This document shows, piece after piece, positions 1 to 11,769 of a stretch of DNA of 64,000 nt. Position numbers and translations under genes: made by a program. How positions within the stretch are numbered: the stretch's first letter is position 1; each line of letters begins with the position of its first letter. Source of the DNA: Leptodontidium sp. MPI-SDFR-AT-0119. Lineage: Eukaryota > Ascomycota > Leotiomycetes > Helotiales > Leptodontidiaceae. The notes under the pieces are model-generated. The model was not told the DNA's origin and searched no databases. It worked only from the letters and a program-made list of their open reading frames with translations. The stretch covers positions 2,170,001 to 2,234,000 of the forward strand of contig JAHLEZ010000012.1 in NCBI GenBank assembly GCA_020726505.1. Direction: 5' to 3'.

Positions 1-2373
1 TTCTTACCCTCGAAAGCGGTAGTCTTTCCAAGATCTGGCTCCGCGGCAGATCCTCTGGGTGTTGCGGGTTGTACGTTAATGCTGAAACCTGCCGGAGTGG
101 TGATATTTTGGACATCATTATCATCCTCGACGTGCCCAAGCTGACGGTTTCCTACTACGAATGGCGTGGCCGGAATCTGGGTGGTTGATACCGACAATGG
201 CATGTCCTCTGAGCCGTCCATCGAGTGGTCGGTTGAATGTGCCGGATTTGGCTCAGCTTTCTCAACTGCGACAACTGGAACATTTGGAGAAGATGCAGCC
301 TCGACGGAATCATCCTTTCCTCCTTCAGCACCATCAAGCGAGCGATCAATTGAATGTGTCAAAAGTGGCTCAGTATTTGCAACCGCAGCGGCTGGAACTG
401 GCTCCGTAGTTTCAACTTCGGCCTCTGACTCGGGTTTTGCGTTTTCGCCTTGAACCAAGATTGCTGAAGTAGGAGTGGTTTCCTTCTCCGCCTGAACTGG
501 TTCCTCCTCTGTCTCTTTGACTCCATTGACTTGGACTTGTGGTTGCTTGAACTTGTCCTCGTCAACCTCCTCCACCTTACTCAGACTCGTCAGTCCATTA
601 ACATTCTCACCGTTAGGTAGCGATTCCTGCTCTTCATCATGTTCCTCTGTGATAGAGTCGAGCGATGGTGATTGATCCTGAAGATGAGGAACGGAAGAAT
701 TGGGCTTTCCGGGACAGTGGATTTCCTCAGAAATAGGGGGGTCAACGACACCAACACAGTCAGCCGTGTCAGGTGGAAGACGTTGCTGCATCAAGGCCAA
801 ATGACGCATGATTCCTTCGCGGTCTTCGGGAAATGGCTGGATGGTTGGATCATTGGGATCAAAGACAGCTGGCTCTTCCTGTCTCGAAGCACGGCGTGGC
901 ATATCATCGGGTTGGTGTCGGCGAGACTCGGAGCGGGTTGGAGATTCACCACGTTCGTGAGGGAACAATGGAACTTTCTCATGTGGTGGGGTCTCTGGGA
1001 ATACAATGCTCTCATCGTTCATAACGGCAAAGTAACCGCGTGCCTCAAGAAGGTCACCCTAAGCACATTAGCTGAGTGTCTAGTAGTAATGGCTTGAATT
1101 GGCAAACTTACAAGATCCTGCTTATCAAGAGTACCAGCAACATCAGCAACCTCTGCAGCCGTATTTGCAACCTCTGGAATCGGGGTATTCGACATTCGTC
1201 TATATCCAATACGACCAGCCTCCTCGTCAGAAATGGGTGGTGTGGGGGTATCCCGGTCCAAAGTCTCAGCAGTGTCCGCAACCTCAGCTGCAACATCTGC
1301 AAGCTCTGGGGTGTGCGCATCTCGGATGATAGTTTGATCTGGCTCTGTATCCTGGGCTCGCAGATTGTGTGCATCCTTTTGTGCAACTGTAGCATCGGGG
1401 CCAAAATCATCACCATAGCTGAGTCCTTCATCAACCTTCTCCACAACCACGATAGGTGCATGCGATGGTTCGGCAATATCGTCTTTGTTCTTCTCCTCAA
1501 TGTGTTCGGTATGGGGCTTCTCGACCTCCAATGGCGGGGTTGGAAGAGAATCGCTCAAGCCAATCTCAGGACTTGGTGCTACTGTGGGCTTGATACTGTC
1601 GGTGGATTCTGCAATTTTGGTGTGATCTTCCTTTGTGTCCTTCAGATCCTCCAGAAGGTTGAAATTGGTCTTCTCTACCTCGACTGCTGGTGCAGGGTAT
1701 GGCTCGAGCGGTTCCAGCAGCTCGCGGGTCTTTGGTATGCTAGCTTCCTTTGGTTCTTCTACATCCTTGATGATCTCGTCGGAGAACAGAACATCAGAGG
1801 TCTCTCTAGTGCCCATTGTCTCTTCCATAGGCTCCGGGGTCATCTCTCTCTCGCCCAATGGCAAATTATGCTCGCTTGGTTTCTCCATCTCTGTCAAAGC
1901 CTCCTCTCGATTCTCCTTAGTAGGTTTCGAGATAATCGTATCGTCGGTAACCGGTACAGTGAGGACGTTGTTTCGATTTCCCGCGTCGTCAGTTCCTGAT
2001 GGCGAGCAGTTGTCAGTTTGATGTTCTGTCAGGACGAGAACGGGGAGAGAACCGGAAACAGAGCGGGCGCGGCAAGAAGAGAGAAACAAAGGCCGCAGCC
2101 TCGTTTATACGGGAAAGGTAGGCACGCACCGGTAGGAGAATCCTCGTTCAATATCCACCAATCTCCAGGACCAATGCGGAACTTGTATTGATATTCCTTT
2201 CCCTGCTCGACATACACCTCTTTGAAGAACTCATGCTCGTTGCTCGCGTCGGTCGTATATTGCATCTCTTGCGGTTGCCATGCTGGATCAGAGAAGCTGC
2301 CTGCCAGGTAGATCGGGGGTTGGGTCCCTGGCTTCGAGTACTTGACGGATACGGAGACGGTTTTGGGCGCCAT
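1..2373 (-). CDS. AMPK1-CBM glycogen-binding domain protein (Crp1/Mdg1-like), 3' end off window
   Basis: The ATG at 2373 opens an 80-residue domain with the fold signature of the AMPK-beta/isoamylase glycogen-binding module: IYLAGSFSDP, then YQYKFRIGPGDWW, then DSPT joined to TDDAGNRNNVL. Exons, placed by phase, are 2373-2130, 1995-1112 and 1058 to beyond base 1. The first intron (134 bp) falls inside the domain and restores the TDDAGNRNNVL end; the second is 53 bp. The remaining >600 residues are acidic, rich in E, P, T and V, with repeated blocks of the type P-A-VEVEK and E-VADTAETLD, and look disordered. This architecture (N-terminal CBM48-like module, long low-complexity tail) is that of yeast Crp1/Mdg1, described as cruciform-DNA-binding and as linked to pheromone signalling. 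Starch or glycogen binding is inferred from the fold; the specific role here is unknown. The reading frame is still open at base 1. Confidence 0.85.
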
Positions 2374-4249
2374 GATGGCAGGATGACGCCTTTATAGGGT
2401 GGAATACGCGATGAGGAGTTTTGTTTTTCGGTCAGGGTGGTGATTATTGCAGGCGCAAATATCTGCGAGGTTCGAAGCTTTGGGGAGAGAAAGAAGTTCA
2501 GCTTCTGGCGTGGTGCAGCCAAACGGGTATACGGAAGGAGCTGTTCACTTTTAAATTAGTAGATAGGATCTGGAACGCTCATTCCTGTGTTGATCGCCTC
2601 ATTAGCCGGACTTCCAATAACGACATTCAAAGAAATTCAATGCTCTGGGTGGGATTTGGGACATTGAATCCGGATATCATATGATCGATCGATGGATCAA
2701 AGAGGTGTGCTGCATACCCCTCACAAGCTCACAAGCCGTGTCACCTTCCCTCCAACTTACTGCAGGATATGCACGCGATTTCAATTAGAGAGATGCAGCT
2801 TTGACCTCAATGAAAGTTGATTCTCGTCGTCAGCTGGCAGGTTCATCTGAGGTGCTGCTGCTCTTCCAATTCGGTGATGTCAACACACAAAGGGAAGCTG
2901 GGTTGTCGTTTGTATGTTTCCTTGGATAATCCCGAAACAGGGCTGAGGTGGGCAAGCGAGGCTGTGGTGGGGGAGCGAGGTGGAACGAAACGAGCTGTTG
3001 CAAGCCACCAAACAAACGGCACGGTAGGATTGTTGAGCTGTATCTCCGTATCTCAGTGCGGAAGAATCTCAACAATTGATGAAAGGAGGATGAAGATCCT
3101 GAAGGGAAGGGAAGACGGAGAAAGGATCGGAGGCGGAAGTTCAATTAAGAATAGCAGTCAGACACCATGCAGCCCATTCCATTCCAGACCCAGCATACTC
3201 CATACATACATATCCAACCCTTCCCACGTTATCCGGCCATTCCAATCACTCCTGCTCCTGTACTCCCCCACCAGCGAACTTCCTTGGTAAGACGAGGATC
3301 CGGCGTCACGATTCATGCAGCTCAGTCTCGAATCCAGGCAGAGGCACATGCCAATTGATATGAAATCCTATCAACATCCCTGCTGGTCTGCGCCACATAA
3401 AGCTCTCGGACTAGGGGGGGAAGCTCTTGAGCTCACGCCACAGTCATTCAGAGTGACGTGTGAGCGAGGGATGGGAATGTTGGACAGGAAAATGCCATTA
3501 CAAAAGAGGGCCTTGCTTTGATTGTGGATACTAATTGACCACATACCGGATTCGCAGTAATCAAGTTAATCAATTATCCTGCCTGCATTTAATCTTTGCG
3601 GGCTGTGCTTCCTCAAAACTTTCCCCTTATCTTACCTCGCCTAGATACTTTTTGCCTGAAGGATAAGACACCACCTCGCCAATTATTACATCGGACACCG
3701 AAAGGTCCGGTCCTTGGCAGAGCAGAACAAGAGGTGTATTGTAGGCGAATGTCAACAAAGATCCACTCCTAAACTAGACCTCCCTCGATCAAATCTCAAA
3801 ACGAGTATCGCCTTGGACGCGAACGCATTGCTTACAGAACGATCGCAGTCATTTTGTGCAAGGCTGAATAAACCATCACCCCTTTCATTTCGCAAACATG
3901 TTTTGTTGCAGATCGATGGCTACCGAAGCGCAGAGATACTTCTACCCCTCCAGCTGAGTTTTACTATACACGGACATACTTTCCTGGAGACAAAGAGCCT
4001 TTTGTCGAAGGAAAATTTTTTTGGGGGGGTGGGGGGGTTGGGAGTGTCTTTCCACTCAAGGCCACATGTACCCAACCGTTCAAAACGTGCCTCCTCGATC
4101 TGGATGATAATCGCAGTTCTTCCGAGGTGGAGCAGATAGTTATTCGGCTGATAATTAAGGTGTCACAACCTGACGAAGGTATTGAGTCAAAGAGGGTAGG
4201 AAAAGTATTTTACCGACTAAAAGAAGTGTCAATTGCTATTTATTTTCAC
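2374..4249. other. Intergenic, no supported gene
   Basis: No frame here shows domain-like sequence. The first few hundred bases are presumably the promoter of the glycogen-binding protein gene. A T-run followed by G-runs lies at about 4014-4037. Open frames at 2817-3290 and 3714-4139 have no recognisable motif and biased composition, and I treat them as chance. Confidence 0.5.
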
Positions 4250-7200
4250 CTAGTAACCAAGCCGGTAGTAAGGGGTTCCCATGAAGACATTGGTAATCGG
4301 TGCGTACCCTTGACCTTGTACTATATATTCGCTTGCTTTAGCATCGGTGCCATCGAACGGGACGGTCCACGTATACGTGTATCCACTTTGAACTTGTGGC
4401 GCTACACCGATAGGAGACCACGACCATTCTGCATTGGCTTTGGTGTGTTCGTTCCAAGTGCCAGTGTACTTGTAAAGTGCGGAGTAAAAGTCATTTCCTT
4501 CGACGAGGTAGTTCACGATCTGAAGCCACCCGACACCATTGGAGTCCACGCCTGGCTTGTCAATCGGCCACCCGTGGATGGCTGTGAGCCCCAAGTCGTC
4601 TTGCTGGATGCCGATAAATAGCCGTACGAATGCGTATGGGACGAGGACATCGGCAGTATAAGTGACGGTGTTGCCATTTTTTGTGAAGCCCGTATTAGTG
4701 ATTGAACCATTAGATGGCAAACTGCTTGTGCTTGCCCTGATCAACCGGGAAGTGCCTCCATTGCTCGAAGCTAGAATCGTCAGGATTTCTAAGGCGATAT
4801 CAGACGATCCGGGTTCGAGCATGCCAACTGTAGCTCGGGTCATCGAGGCAGGTAGTTCTAGGACTTGTATCCCGTTTCGATACACTGCGTACCCCAGAGA
4901 ATTACTGACAGGTGACCAGGTGAGGGTGACGGATGTATAATCTGAAGATGAGATGTCCGCGTCGTTTGGAATACCAGCAACATAGGAGCCGGTAGCTTCA
5001 GCTGGGTCATTGATAGGAGGCTTGCCACCGGCTACAGCATTAATAGCTGCTTGCATATATGCGTCATTGGGCAATGTGTCGTAGGGATTGGGATTGTCAT
5101 CATCAGTGACTTCCAGTAGCCCTGCGCCACGGCTGCGGGCAAATGCAGCAACATTTGCTACTTGATCCTGTGGGACTCTGTAGACAATATGCCATATCTT
5201 TCGGGGATCCGTTGGCGTCCAATCATTAGGGACGTACGAGCTTTGATAATTTTCATAGCTGCTCTCGAACGTCAACAGTGTGTCCATGGTGTTTTCAAAA
5301 CACTGAGCCATTGGCGAGCCAGGATTGAGTACTGTATACGCCCCGGGGTGTTTCCGTTTCGTGTAGTTATTGATATATGCGTATAGATCTGCATAAATAT
5401 TATTGTCACCGCATTCTGGCCAGCCTTCGTCAAAGAATATACCGCCGAGACTGCTGTATAGCTCGAACCATTTGTCGACATCTTGCTCAATTTGAGAAGC
5501 CCAATCCGCTAGATTATGGGAGCCTAGTCGAGTTGTGAACTTTTGTTGACTCACGCCAAGGTAGCCAGTCCGCACATAGCCAAGGATAGTCTTGCCTTGA
5601 CCCGCAGCTTGATCAATCACTAACTTCCAGTTGTCTTCCACAATGTAATCTGGTCCGTTTAGAACATTTGCAACTAACACACTGATTTTATTAGAGTCGT
5701 ATGCGAGGAGTCGTTGCCACGTAGCCGGTTCCCCGAGTGGATTGATATACGACGCTATGGCGATCTGCTGTCCCTGGTCACTCGAGGGTGTTGTCGTCGG
5801 CGGTTTGTAGAGGCAAGTGTCCATTTCGAGCTTCTCTGGAATCGCGGCGAACCCATTGCGTTGTGAGTTCAAGTCAACTATATGATAGATGACGAGATTG
5901 GCAATCAGCTCATGTAAAAGGATCTTTGGATGAAACACCCGTCCGTAACTGTTGACGATATTAACGAAGAGCACTCGACTAGCTTTCGAAAGTTTCTTAC
6001 CCCTCAGGCAGCATATTCGGAACGTCAATGCCCAAAAAAGAGTCGGTTGACTCTGTGGACTTTGCGAATGCCGCATACGAAATATCCTCTGGAGCAGACT
6101 CAATGAGATCCTCATTAACGAGCTGCGCACCCGGATCCAAAAAGGTAGGGTGAGTTGTGCTAATTGACTGAGATACCCTACGAAGGTATCGGATGCACGC
6201 CGCTGGTGTCTCGTTTCCAAGGACTTCCACCGAATACATCCCAGGTACTCATCTCATAATTAGAACATCAGTCCCAGTCTGAAACCTATTAACAAGCTAC
6301 ACTCTTAAATGGATACTTAGCAACATACCTTGTATTACTCTCCGTTGTGGCTTCATCAACGCCAGCTTCGCAAAATCACCTATTGAAGTAGCTAACGTAT
6401 CCGTCATAATCTACGAATTTGACACTGGCGCCAGCTCTTTCTACTACTGCCGCCTGGACATTGTTTCAGTGGGATGTGAAACGTATGGGGTGGTAAGGCA
6501 TACAATTTTGGCATTGACAGCATCGACGAGTTCATTCATTGTCCTTCGATGAGACTTGGTAAGTTTCTGATCAGGCTGAAAGATATTATGAAAATCCTGA
6601 ACAGCTGTCAGTAACGCGGGCAAAAGACATTCGAAGCTCTCATGTATATCTAAGTGGACCAGCTAACGCTATCGCATTCTGATGTAGATCCTCTGCCCAG
6701 AACTTGGCATATATATAACCTTGTCAGTACTTGGCAGAAATCTAGAGCGTGGAAGAGACCCTGTGTAGTATATCATGCCACTGAAAGTGAGTCAGCTTTA
6801 ATCGATTTGTTTGTAATCTGAAGTTGTTGCTAGCCCTAAACTGGTCAACCCGAGCTTCTTCTTTGCTACGCTAAGGAGAGTATCTAAGTTGTTGCTAAAG
6901 GGGGGACTATCGATAAGCTACCGCGAGGCATCTAGTTGACCCTCACAGCCGAGGCCAGCTGCATCAAAATCAAAATCCTTTGCCCATTTGAACCTGTCAT
7001 CGGTAGCGGCTGCAATCTTTGCAACCGCCATTTGTTCGGGGTTGAGAACAGAGAACTGATAAATGCATTGATTCAAAATCTTTGTAAGTCCAATGTCATT
7101 GCCACCTGAGATATGTCAGTTTACAAAAGTCGATTTGGAACAGGGAGGCCTATACTAGCTGAAAGTAAGATAACTTGTTGATTGGGATCCAATAACGGGA

Positions 7201-7671
7201 TCTGTGTTTCAATAACGTCGGCTATGACTGCCCCAGAACAGGATTGGAACAGAAATTTGCGGTTTGCTGGATCCCCCAGCCGTTCATCGTTGTTGATGAG
7301 ATTGGGATACGCCTGATCACAACGACTGCATCTCCAATCTGTCGAGAATTTGTCAGCTGTTTGCGGCACTTCGATGGATACAGAGCTTACCGATTTGACC
7401 ACCGTTCTCCGAGTGAACCAAGGCGATCACCCGCGCCAATTCCTGCCGAGTATGAGTCGCCAATTGCTGCAAGTCTGGTGATGAAGGAAAGATCGGATGG
7501 ATCGAAAACGTCATCGTCTTGTCTCGACATCAAATTTCTGGCTTCAAAACTTCCGTTCATTGCTAGATTCCGATATATAGGAAAGCTTGAAGAAGAGGGG
7601 AATGCTCCGATGGACCGCACGAATGCCAAAAGAAGGGGAATGCTCCAGAGTGAAGACCACATGGCGAGCAT
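4250..7671 (-). CDS. GDSL/SGNH hydrolase fused to spherulin-4 domain (possibly broken)
   Basis: The ATG at 7671 begins a signal peptide (WSSLWSIPLLLAF) followed by the SGNH block I, AAIGDSYSAGIGAG. After an intron come DWRCSRCDQAYP and CSGAVIADVIE. A 50-bp intron (7106-7155) leads to SGNDIGLTKIL, the block III Asn region. Small exons continue (YTG/YAKFWAEDL, NIFQPDQKLTKSHRRTMNEL, VKFVDYDGYV) to GYGRVFHPKILLHELIANL at about 5946. The frame then runs straight into a spherulin-4 domain (GKTILGYVRTGYLGVSQQ, GGIFFDEGWPECGDN) and a fibronectin-III-like tail (VTLTWSPVSNSLGYAVYRNG), with the stop at 4250. A secreted esterase/lipase coupled to a glycosidase-like domain is inferred. Two apparent lesions interrupt conserved sequence: an in-frame TGA at 6376-6378 before FCEAGVDEATTESNTR, and about 4 extra bases near 6255-6262 inside the expected GLMFYEMSTWD block. 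The spherulin half is intact. Confidence 0.7.
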
Positions 7672-8305
7672 AGTGGGCAGCTGCTATCGCGAGACGGCGT
7701 ACAACTTCTCGTGGAAACCAGGTATCAGAACACAGGAGCTCCGTAAAGACGACGTTTGTGAGGATTCTCATTTCTCAAACGGTGTTGGCTTGCTACTCAT
7801 TTATCAGGTGTGTTGAGGATGGAAAGGTGGAACAGCGGGATTTCAATCCGCGTTTGCCATGTCAACACGCGAGTCGCGATCTTTCGGAACTTCCCAAAGC
7901 AGCAGCTGTACACAACCGAATTCTTGTAGAATTTGAGACATTGATGCACTGCTATACCATGATAAGAATTTTCATGCCCCCGCTTTGCCCAACGATCCTC
8001 CGCAGTTCGGCTCTTCTGTATTCTTCTGAATGATCACAAATTTTTTGAGCTTCTAATGGCTGACAATCCACTGTCACGGCCACAAAGGAGGAAGTTCCGA
8101 AATGTCAAGTCCAAGAAAGGAAGCTAGAGCGGATGCAGCCAACGGACCAATTGCAACGCGACGGAACGTTGCCGGTCTCTGCAACAAGAACATTTCTGGA
8201 TAGAAGGTACATGTACCAGTCACATTAGATGCACTATTCATGGGTCTGCTCCATCAGCAAGCCCGTCTAAAAATCACCCCACATTGGACCTTGATACCTT
8301 TCGCT
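7672..8305. other. Intergenic between lipase-type gene and transposon
   Basis: This is the promoter side of the GDSL/spherulin-4 gene, ending at the TA target site of the Tc1/mariner element. I see no gene; the plus-strand open frame at 7758-8033 has no recognisable feature. Confidence 0.5.
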
Positions 8306-8307
8306 TA

Positions 8308-8364
8308 CAGCAATATCAGTAACTAGCTTCAATCCGGGTTATAAGCGAGCCTCACGAAAAGCCG
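8308..8364 (+). repeat. Left terminal inverted repeat of the Tc1/mariner element
   Basis: These 57 bp match the reverse complement of 11711-11767 at 54 positions. The repeat starts with CAGCAATATC directly after the TA target site, and the accessory gene starts about 100 bp inside it. Confidence 0.93.
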
Positions 8365-8465
8365 AATCCACCCCCTCATCCCAGCCCCCTCATTTACAAC
8401 TACCTCTAATAACTCAACAATAACAACACCAAAACGCTTGAAATTTTCAGAATATCAAGATTAAC

Positions 8466-10343
8466 ATGCCTTTAGGTCGTGACTCTAGGCGCTTGCAAGG
8501 CCTGCCACCGGATGTAAGTGAAAATTCCAAACGGGCGCGAAAACCTAGTACTAAGTCATTGGAGGCATTCTCCGCCGGTCAATAACCTATTATACGCAAA
8601 AGACCGACTAAGAAACGTGCCAGAGTAGATACTATCACCGAAGAACAGGTGGAGGATACTGTAGAGGGTTTAGAAAGCAATAATCTAACTAGTGATCCAT
8701 TTGGCGAACAAGCGGATGAACTAGATCCTACACCAACCCCTTAATCCAAAGGCAAAGGCAAACAACGTGCCATTGAGATAACTAACTCTCTCTTACCAAA
8801 TCGAAAGAAGCAATTCGACCCTTCCGCACCTTTTAGAGATGGAGAGAAGTTAGTAGTGATATTCGTCGTCACCCTAGTTATAGACGGGCGGAATAAGCCA
8901 TCTATCCCATTTAGCGACGATATCAACGATCGGGACAGGTAGACCCTAGATTCCATGAAACACAAGGTTTATCTCAAAGCAGTACAACCGTGGGAAGAAT
9001 TTAGGGGGCTACAAGGCGCAAATAAACCCAAATCTCACCCGTGGATTATAACATGCGGTGTTGTAGGGAAAGGTGGGATGTGTGTTGAGTTAACGGAAGA
9101 GGACGATATGCGAGAGCTTCGCGCTTTTATACGCCTGAGGCACCACGAGAATAAGGCATGGGCTACTTCAGTTGTTATTAGAGCTGAATATTCGACCTTT
9201 GATCGAGTGCGAACACCAGAGCCGTCTCTCCCTGAGTCGAAGGGAAAGGGTAAAAGTAAAGCCTCTATAGGCAATGCCCGCCGTGCGAAATTACAGGAAC
9301 CCTCGAGCGACAACCTCTAAAGAGACGACGAAGATGGCCGCTCTGAGGCATCTCCTGAAGTTAAGGAATTGCTAAACACAGTTACAGGCAAACTCCTTAA
9401 GGCAAAGCGTCAATCTGAGGCCAAGGCACCTACACATGAACTTCTTCGGAAAGCTGTCTTCAATGCTAATTTCTGTACCGAGGCACGTTGTGACAATAGA
9501 AAAGGCTGTTATTACGTACTTAAAAGCAGAGGTTCTCATTATGTTATCTCTATTATAGAGCAAGATGTGTAGGCAAACGCTATTACTAACAAACTCCTAG
9601 GTGTAGACTTACATATCCCTCCGGCAGCCTAGATTGCACGATTTTAGGACGGTGAGGCTATAACGAACTTCAAATCGCACGGAAATCGCAAGTCTAATCA
9701 AAATAAGCAGGAGATTGCACCAAAGAAAGATATAGCTGAAGGGGGGCCTGTTCACTTGACACTCAACATGCCGGCGGTAACCCCCGCGCTACAACCCCAC
9801 CCGCCACTACCTTATTCTCAAGCTCCGCAAGGATACTGGCAAAGCGGTCCTAATGGGACTGTTTACATAATAGGCACGCCCTATCCTCCTCCTCCGGTAG
9901 TACCTTCCCCGCAAAAACCAGGTTCTAGCAATACTCGTAATGTTACTCTTCCCTCCTCACCACTTCGGCCAGGACTAATAGGGGGAGATGAAATGGTGGC
10001 TTTTAGAGACTACCTCTTGGCGGCTGAGGCTTTGCCTGCACGCCTACCATTGATTCGAGCTGCCTTTGAGCTACTAAGAGACGCAGATGTGCTCTCTGTT
10101 GATCAACTCTACGATAAAGAGTTAATTATATTGAGTGGTGTTAAGGCTGGTACTGCAGATTTGATATTTAAGTAAGTCTCTAGGTTCAAAACCGAATATA
10201 AGGAGAGTTTAAAGGCAGAGGAAGAAGTAGAGGCAGCAAGAAGGTTACTAGACTTCAGAAATATAGGCAGTGTTAGTGATATGCGGGGTGAGATGGGCCG
10301 GTTAGGTGAGGAACAAGATGATGATTTTTTCGACGAATACTAA
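8466..10343 (+). pseudogene. Accessory gene of the Tc1/mariner element, not recognised, RIP-type nonsense codons
   Basis: One reading frame runs from ATG 8466 to TAA 10343 (625 codons) and is broken only by stop codons at 8583, 8742, 8940, 9318, 9570, 9630, 9645 and 10173. All eight are TAA or TAG, each explained by one C-to-T change in a Gln codon, and there is no frameshift. The product would have a basic N-terminus (RKRPTKKRARVD), a central region with WIITCGVVGKGGMCVEL and a Cys cluster (FCTEARCDNRKGCYYV), a Pro-rich stretch around YPPPPVVPSP, and a helical C-terminus (FRDYLLAAEALPARLPLIRA) that loosely resembles a SAM-like fold. It ends in an acidic EEQDDDFFDEY. Basic and Pro-rich regions suggest DNA or protein binding, but I do not recognise the family. 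Canonical Tc1/mariner elements carry only a transposase, so the second gene is unusual. Confidence 0.8.
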
Positions 10344-10573
10344 GTGTTTTTTAGTAAGACAAGCTTAAGAAACCTTTATTCTAAGATGATTCATATATCC
10401 TATTACTTTAGTTGCGTTGTTTTGTTGTATTTATATGATTATTTATAAAAATCCAAAAATCTATGCCTACGTGACCTGTGATGTTCTAACATCCACCCGT
10501 GCCAGGAACATCCACACCTTACTTGCTTACGGAAGCTCGCAACGATTACTATATAAGTTCTGGTGCGAATGTT
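10344..10573. other. AT-rich spacer between the two convergent transposon genes
   Basis: This 230-bp segment separates the stop codons of the accessory gene and the transposase. It is AT-rich and may hold both 3' ends or polyadenylation signals; no coding frame is apparent. Confidence 0.5.
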
Positions 10574-11569
10574 TTAAGCTCCCCTAATTCCTACGTTCTT
10601 GAAATGCCCTCTTGCGCGCCGGGTAGCCTCTAGTCCAGTACATGCTTTGATACATGCCCACTCTAAGAAATCTTGGTATGTGGCATGTTTGTGTCTTTCT
10701 CTACGGTAGTGGCGACGTATATAAGCCTTTAAGTCTCTAAAGCTCTCTTCGATAGGGTTGAAATCGGGGGAATATAGCGGGAGGAATCGTAGTAGTACCC
10801 CGCGTCTATCGAATTAGGCTTAAATCCTGTCTATATAAGAGTGGTGGATCGAGGCATTATCGAGTATAACAACAGACTGAGGTGTAAGATATGCGTTACA
10901 AAGCGGTAGTAAATCCTCTAATAAGAATTCCTCAAACATATCGCCGTCGCACGTACCTATAAAGGTAGTAAGGGCGATGTATCTATTTATAGTATATGCC
11001 GGCAAGATAGAGACTCGCTCTTTACTTTGTAACCACCGACGAACTACAGCGCGTGCTCTAGAAGTAGACCACCCAAATTGTCGATCCTTAGTCCTGTCGT
11101 CGCTCCCTGATTCGTCTACGTAAATAATCTAATCGGCGGTAAACTCTTGAAGCCGGAATGCCTATTCCTCCCGTAACTCGGCGTTTTGTTGAGCTGCCAC
11201 AACCTTCAGCCTCTTGCGAGTTATCTTGATTCGAGCCAGTATATTATGAACCGTAAGCTGAGAAACATAGACGTTATATGCCTCTAGTAAGAAGTCTGCA
11301 ATTTCGTCTTGATACATCCATGGCCTCTCATCTAATAACAACTTGACAGATTGCTCCATTTCTCTCGACAGAATGCGTACCGGACCACCTGATCGTGGTA
11401 GAACCGGGAGATCGTATTCAATTCGCAGTTTATGGGTATATATCGTTCGTTCCGTAGTCCTGAAGGTGTTGGCAACGGCTTGTAGGTATGCTCGGTCAAG
11501 TACGACTCCCGGTTCGCGAAGTGCATCTTCAATACGCGCCACAACGTCTGTATCTAAACGAGGAGCCAT
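10574..11569 (-). pseudogene. Tc1/mariner DDE transposase, RIP-type nonsense codons
   Basis: ATG 11569 to TAA 10574 gives 331 codons, the normal size for Tc1/mariner transposases. The N-terminal half has helix-turn-helix-like sequence (DRAYLQAVANTFRTTERTIY, then YQDEIADFLLEAYNVYVSQL). The DDE_3 core shows YVDESGSDDRT (D152), VVILDNASIHHS (D237) and LYSPDFNPIEESF (E274), so the second D and the E have 36 residues between them. The product ends in the family-typical GLEATRRARGHF. Four internal stops lie at 11162-11164, 11129-11131, 10820-10822 and 10814-10816. All are TAA/TAG and sit where a Gln codon (CAG or CAA) would fit. No indels are seen. The gene reads inward from the right repeat, convergent with the accessory gene. 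It is inactive as written. Confidence 0.9.
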
Positions 11570-11710
11570 CGTAACAAGCTAAAAAATTATCTATTAGAAA
11601 GCGCAACTGTTAATCTTTAATTTGAGCTACTTACCGTATGTTTTGAAGTTGTTTTGGTGGTGTAGTGTGGGGGGGCGCAAATATCGCAGATGGCTGGAGG
11701 ACCGCGTTCG

Positions 11711-11767
11711 CGACTTTTCGTGAGGGTCGCTTAAAACCCGGATTGAAGCTAGTTACTGATATTGCTG
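11711..11767 (-). repeat. Right terminal inverted repeat of the Tc1/mariner element
   Basis: This is the reverse complement of the left repeat with three mismatches, followed directly by the TA duplication at 11768-11769. The transposase start lies about 140 bp inside it. Confidence 0.93.
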
Positions 11768-11769
11768 TA

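Larger units (their letters stand above)
8306..11769. mobile_element. Complete Tc1/mariner element carrying two decayed genes
   Basis: The element occupies 8308-11767 (3460 bp). Its ends are 57-bp terminal inverted repeats (8308-8364 and 11711-11767) that differ at only 3 positions and begin CAGCAATATCAGTAACTAGC. Each end is flanked by TA (8306-8307 and 11768-11769), the target duplication expected for Tc1/mariner. Inside are two convergent genes, an accessory gene on the plus strand (8466-10343) and a DDE transposase on the minus strand (10574-11569), with a 230-bp AT-rich gap between their 3' ends. Both frames keep full length without indels but carry nonsense codons. The TIRs are better preserved than the genes, so it could still be mobilised if a related transposase is active elsewhere; that is inference. 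Confidence 0.93.

Noticed and set aside
1076..1999. Long plus-strand open frames opposite the glycogen-binding protein
   Set aside because: They are antisense shadows of a repetitive acidic coding region and have no family-like sequence.
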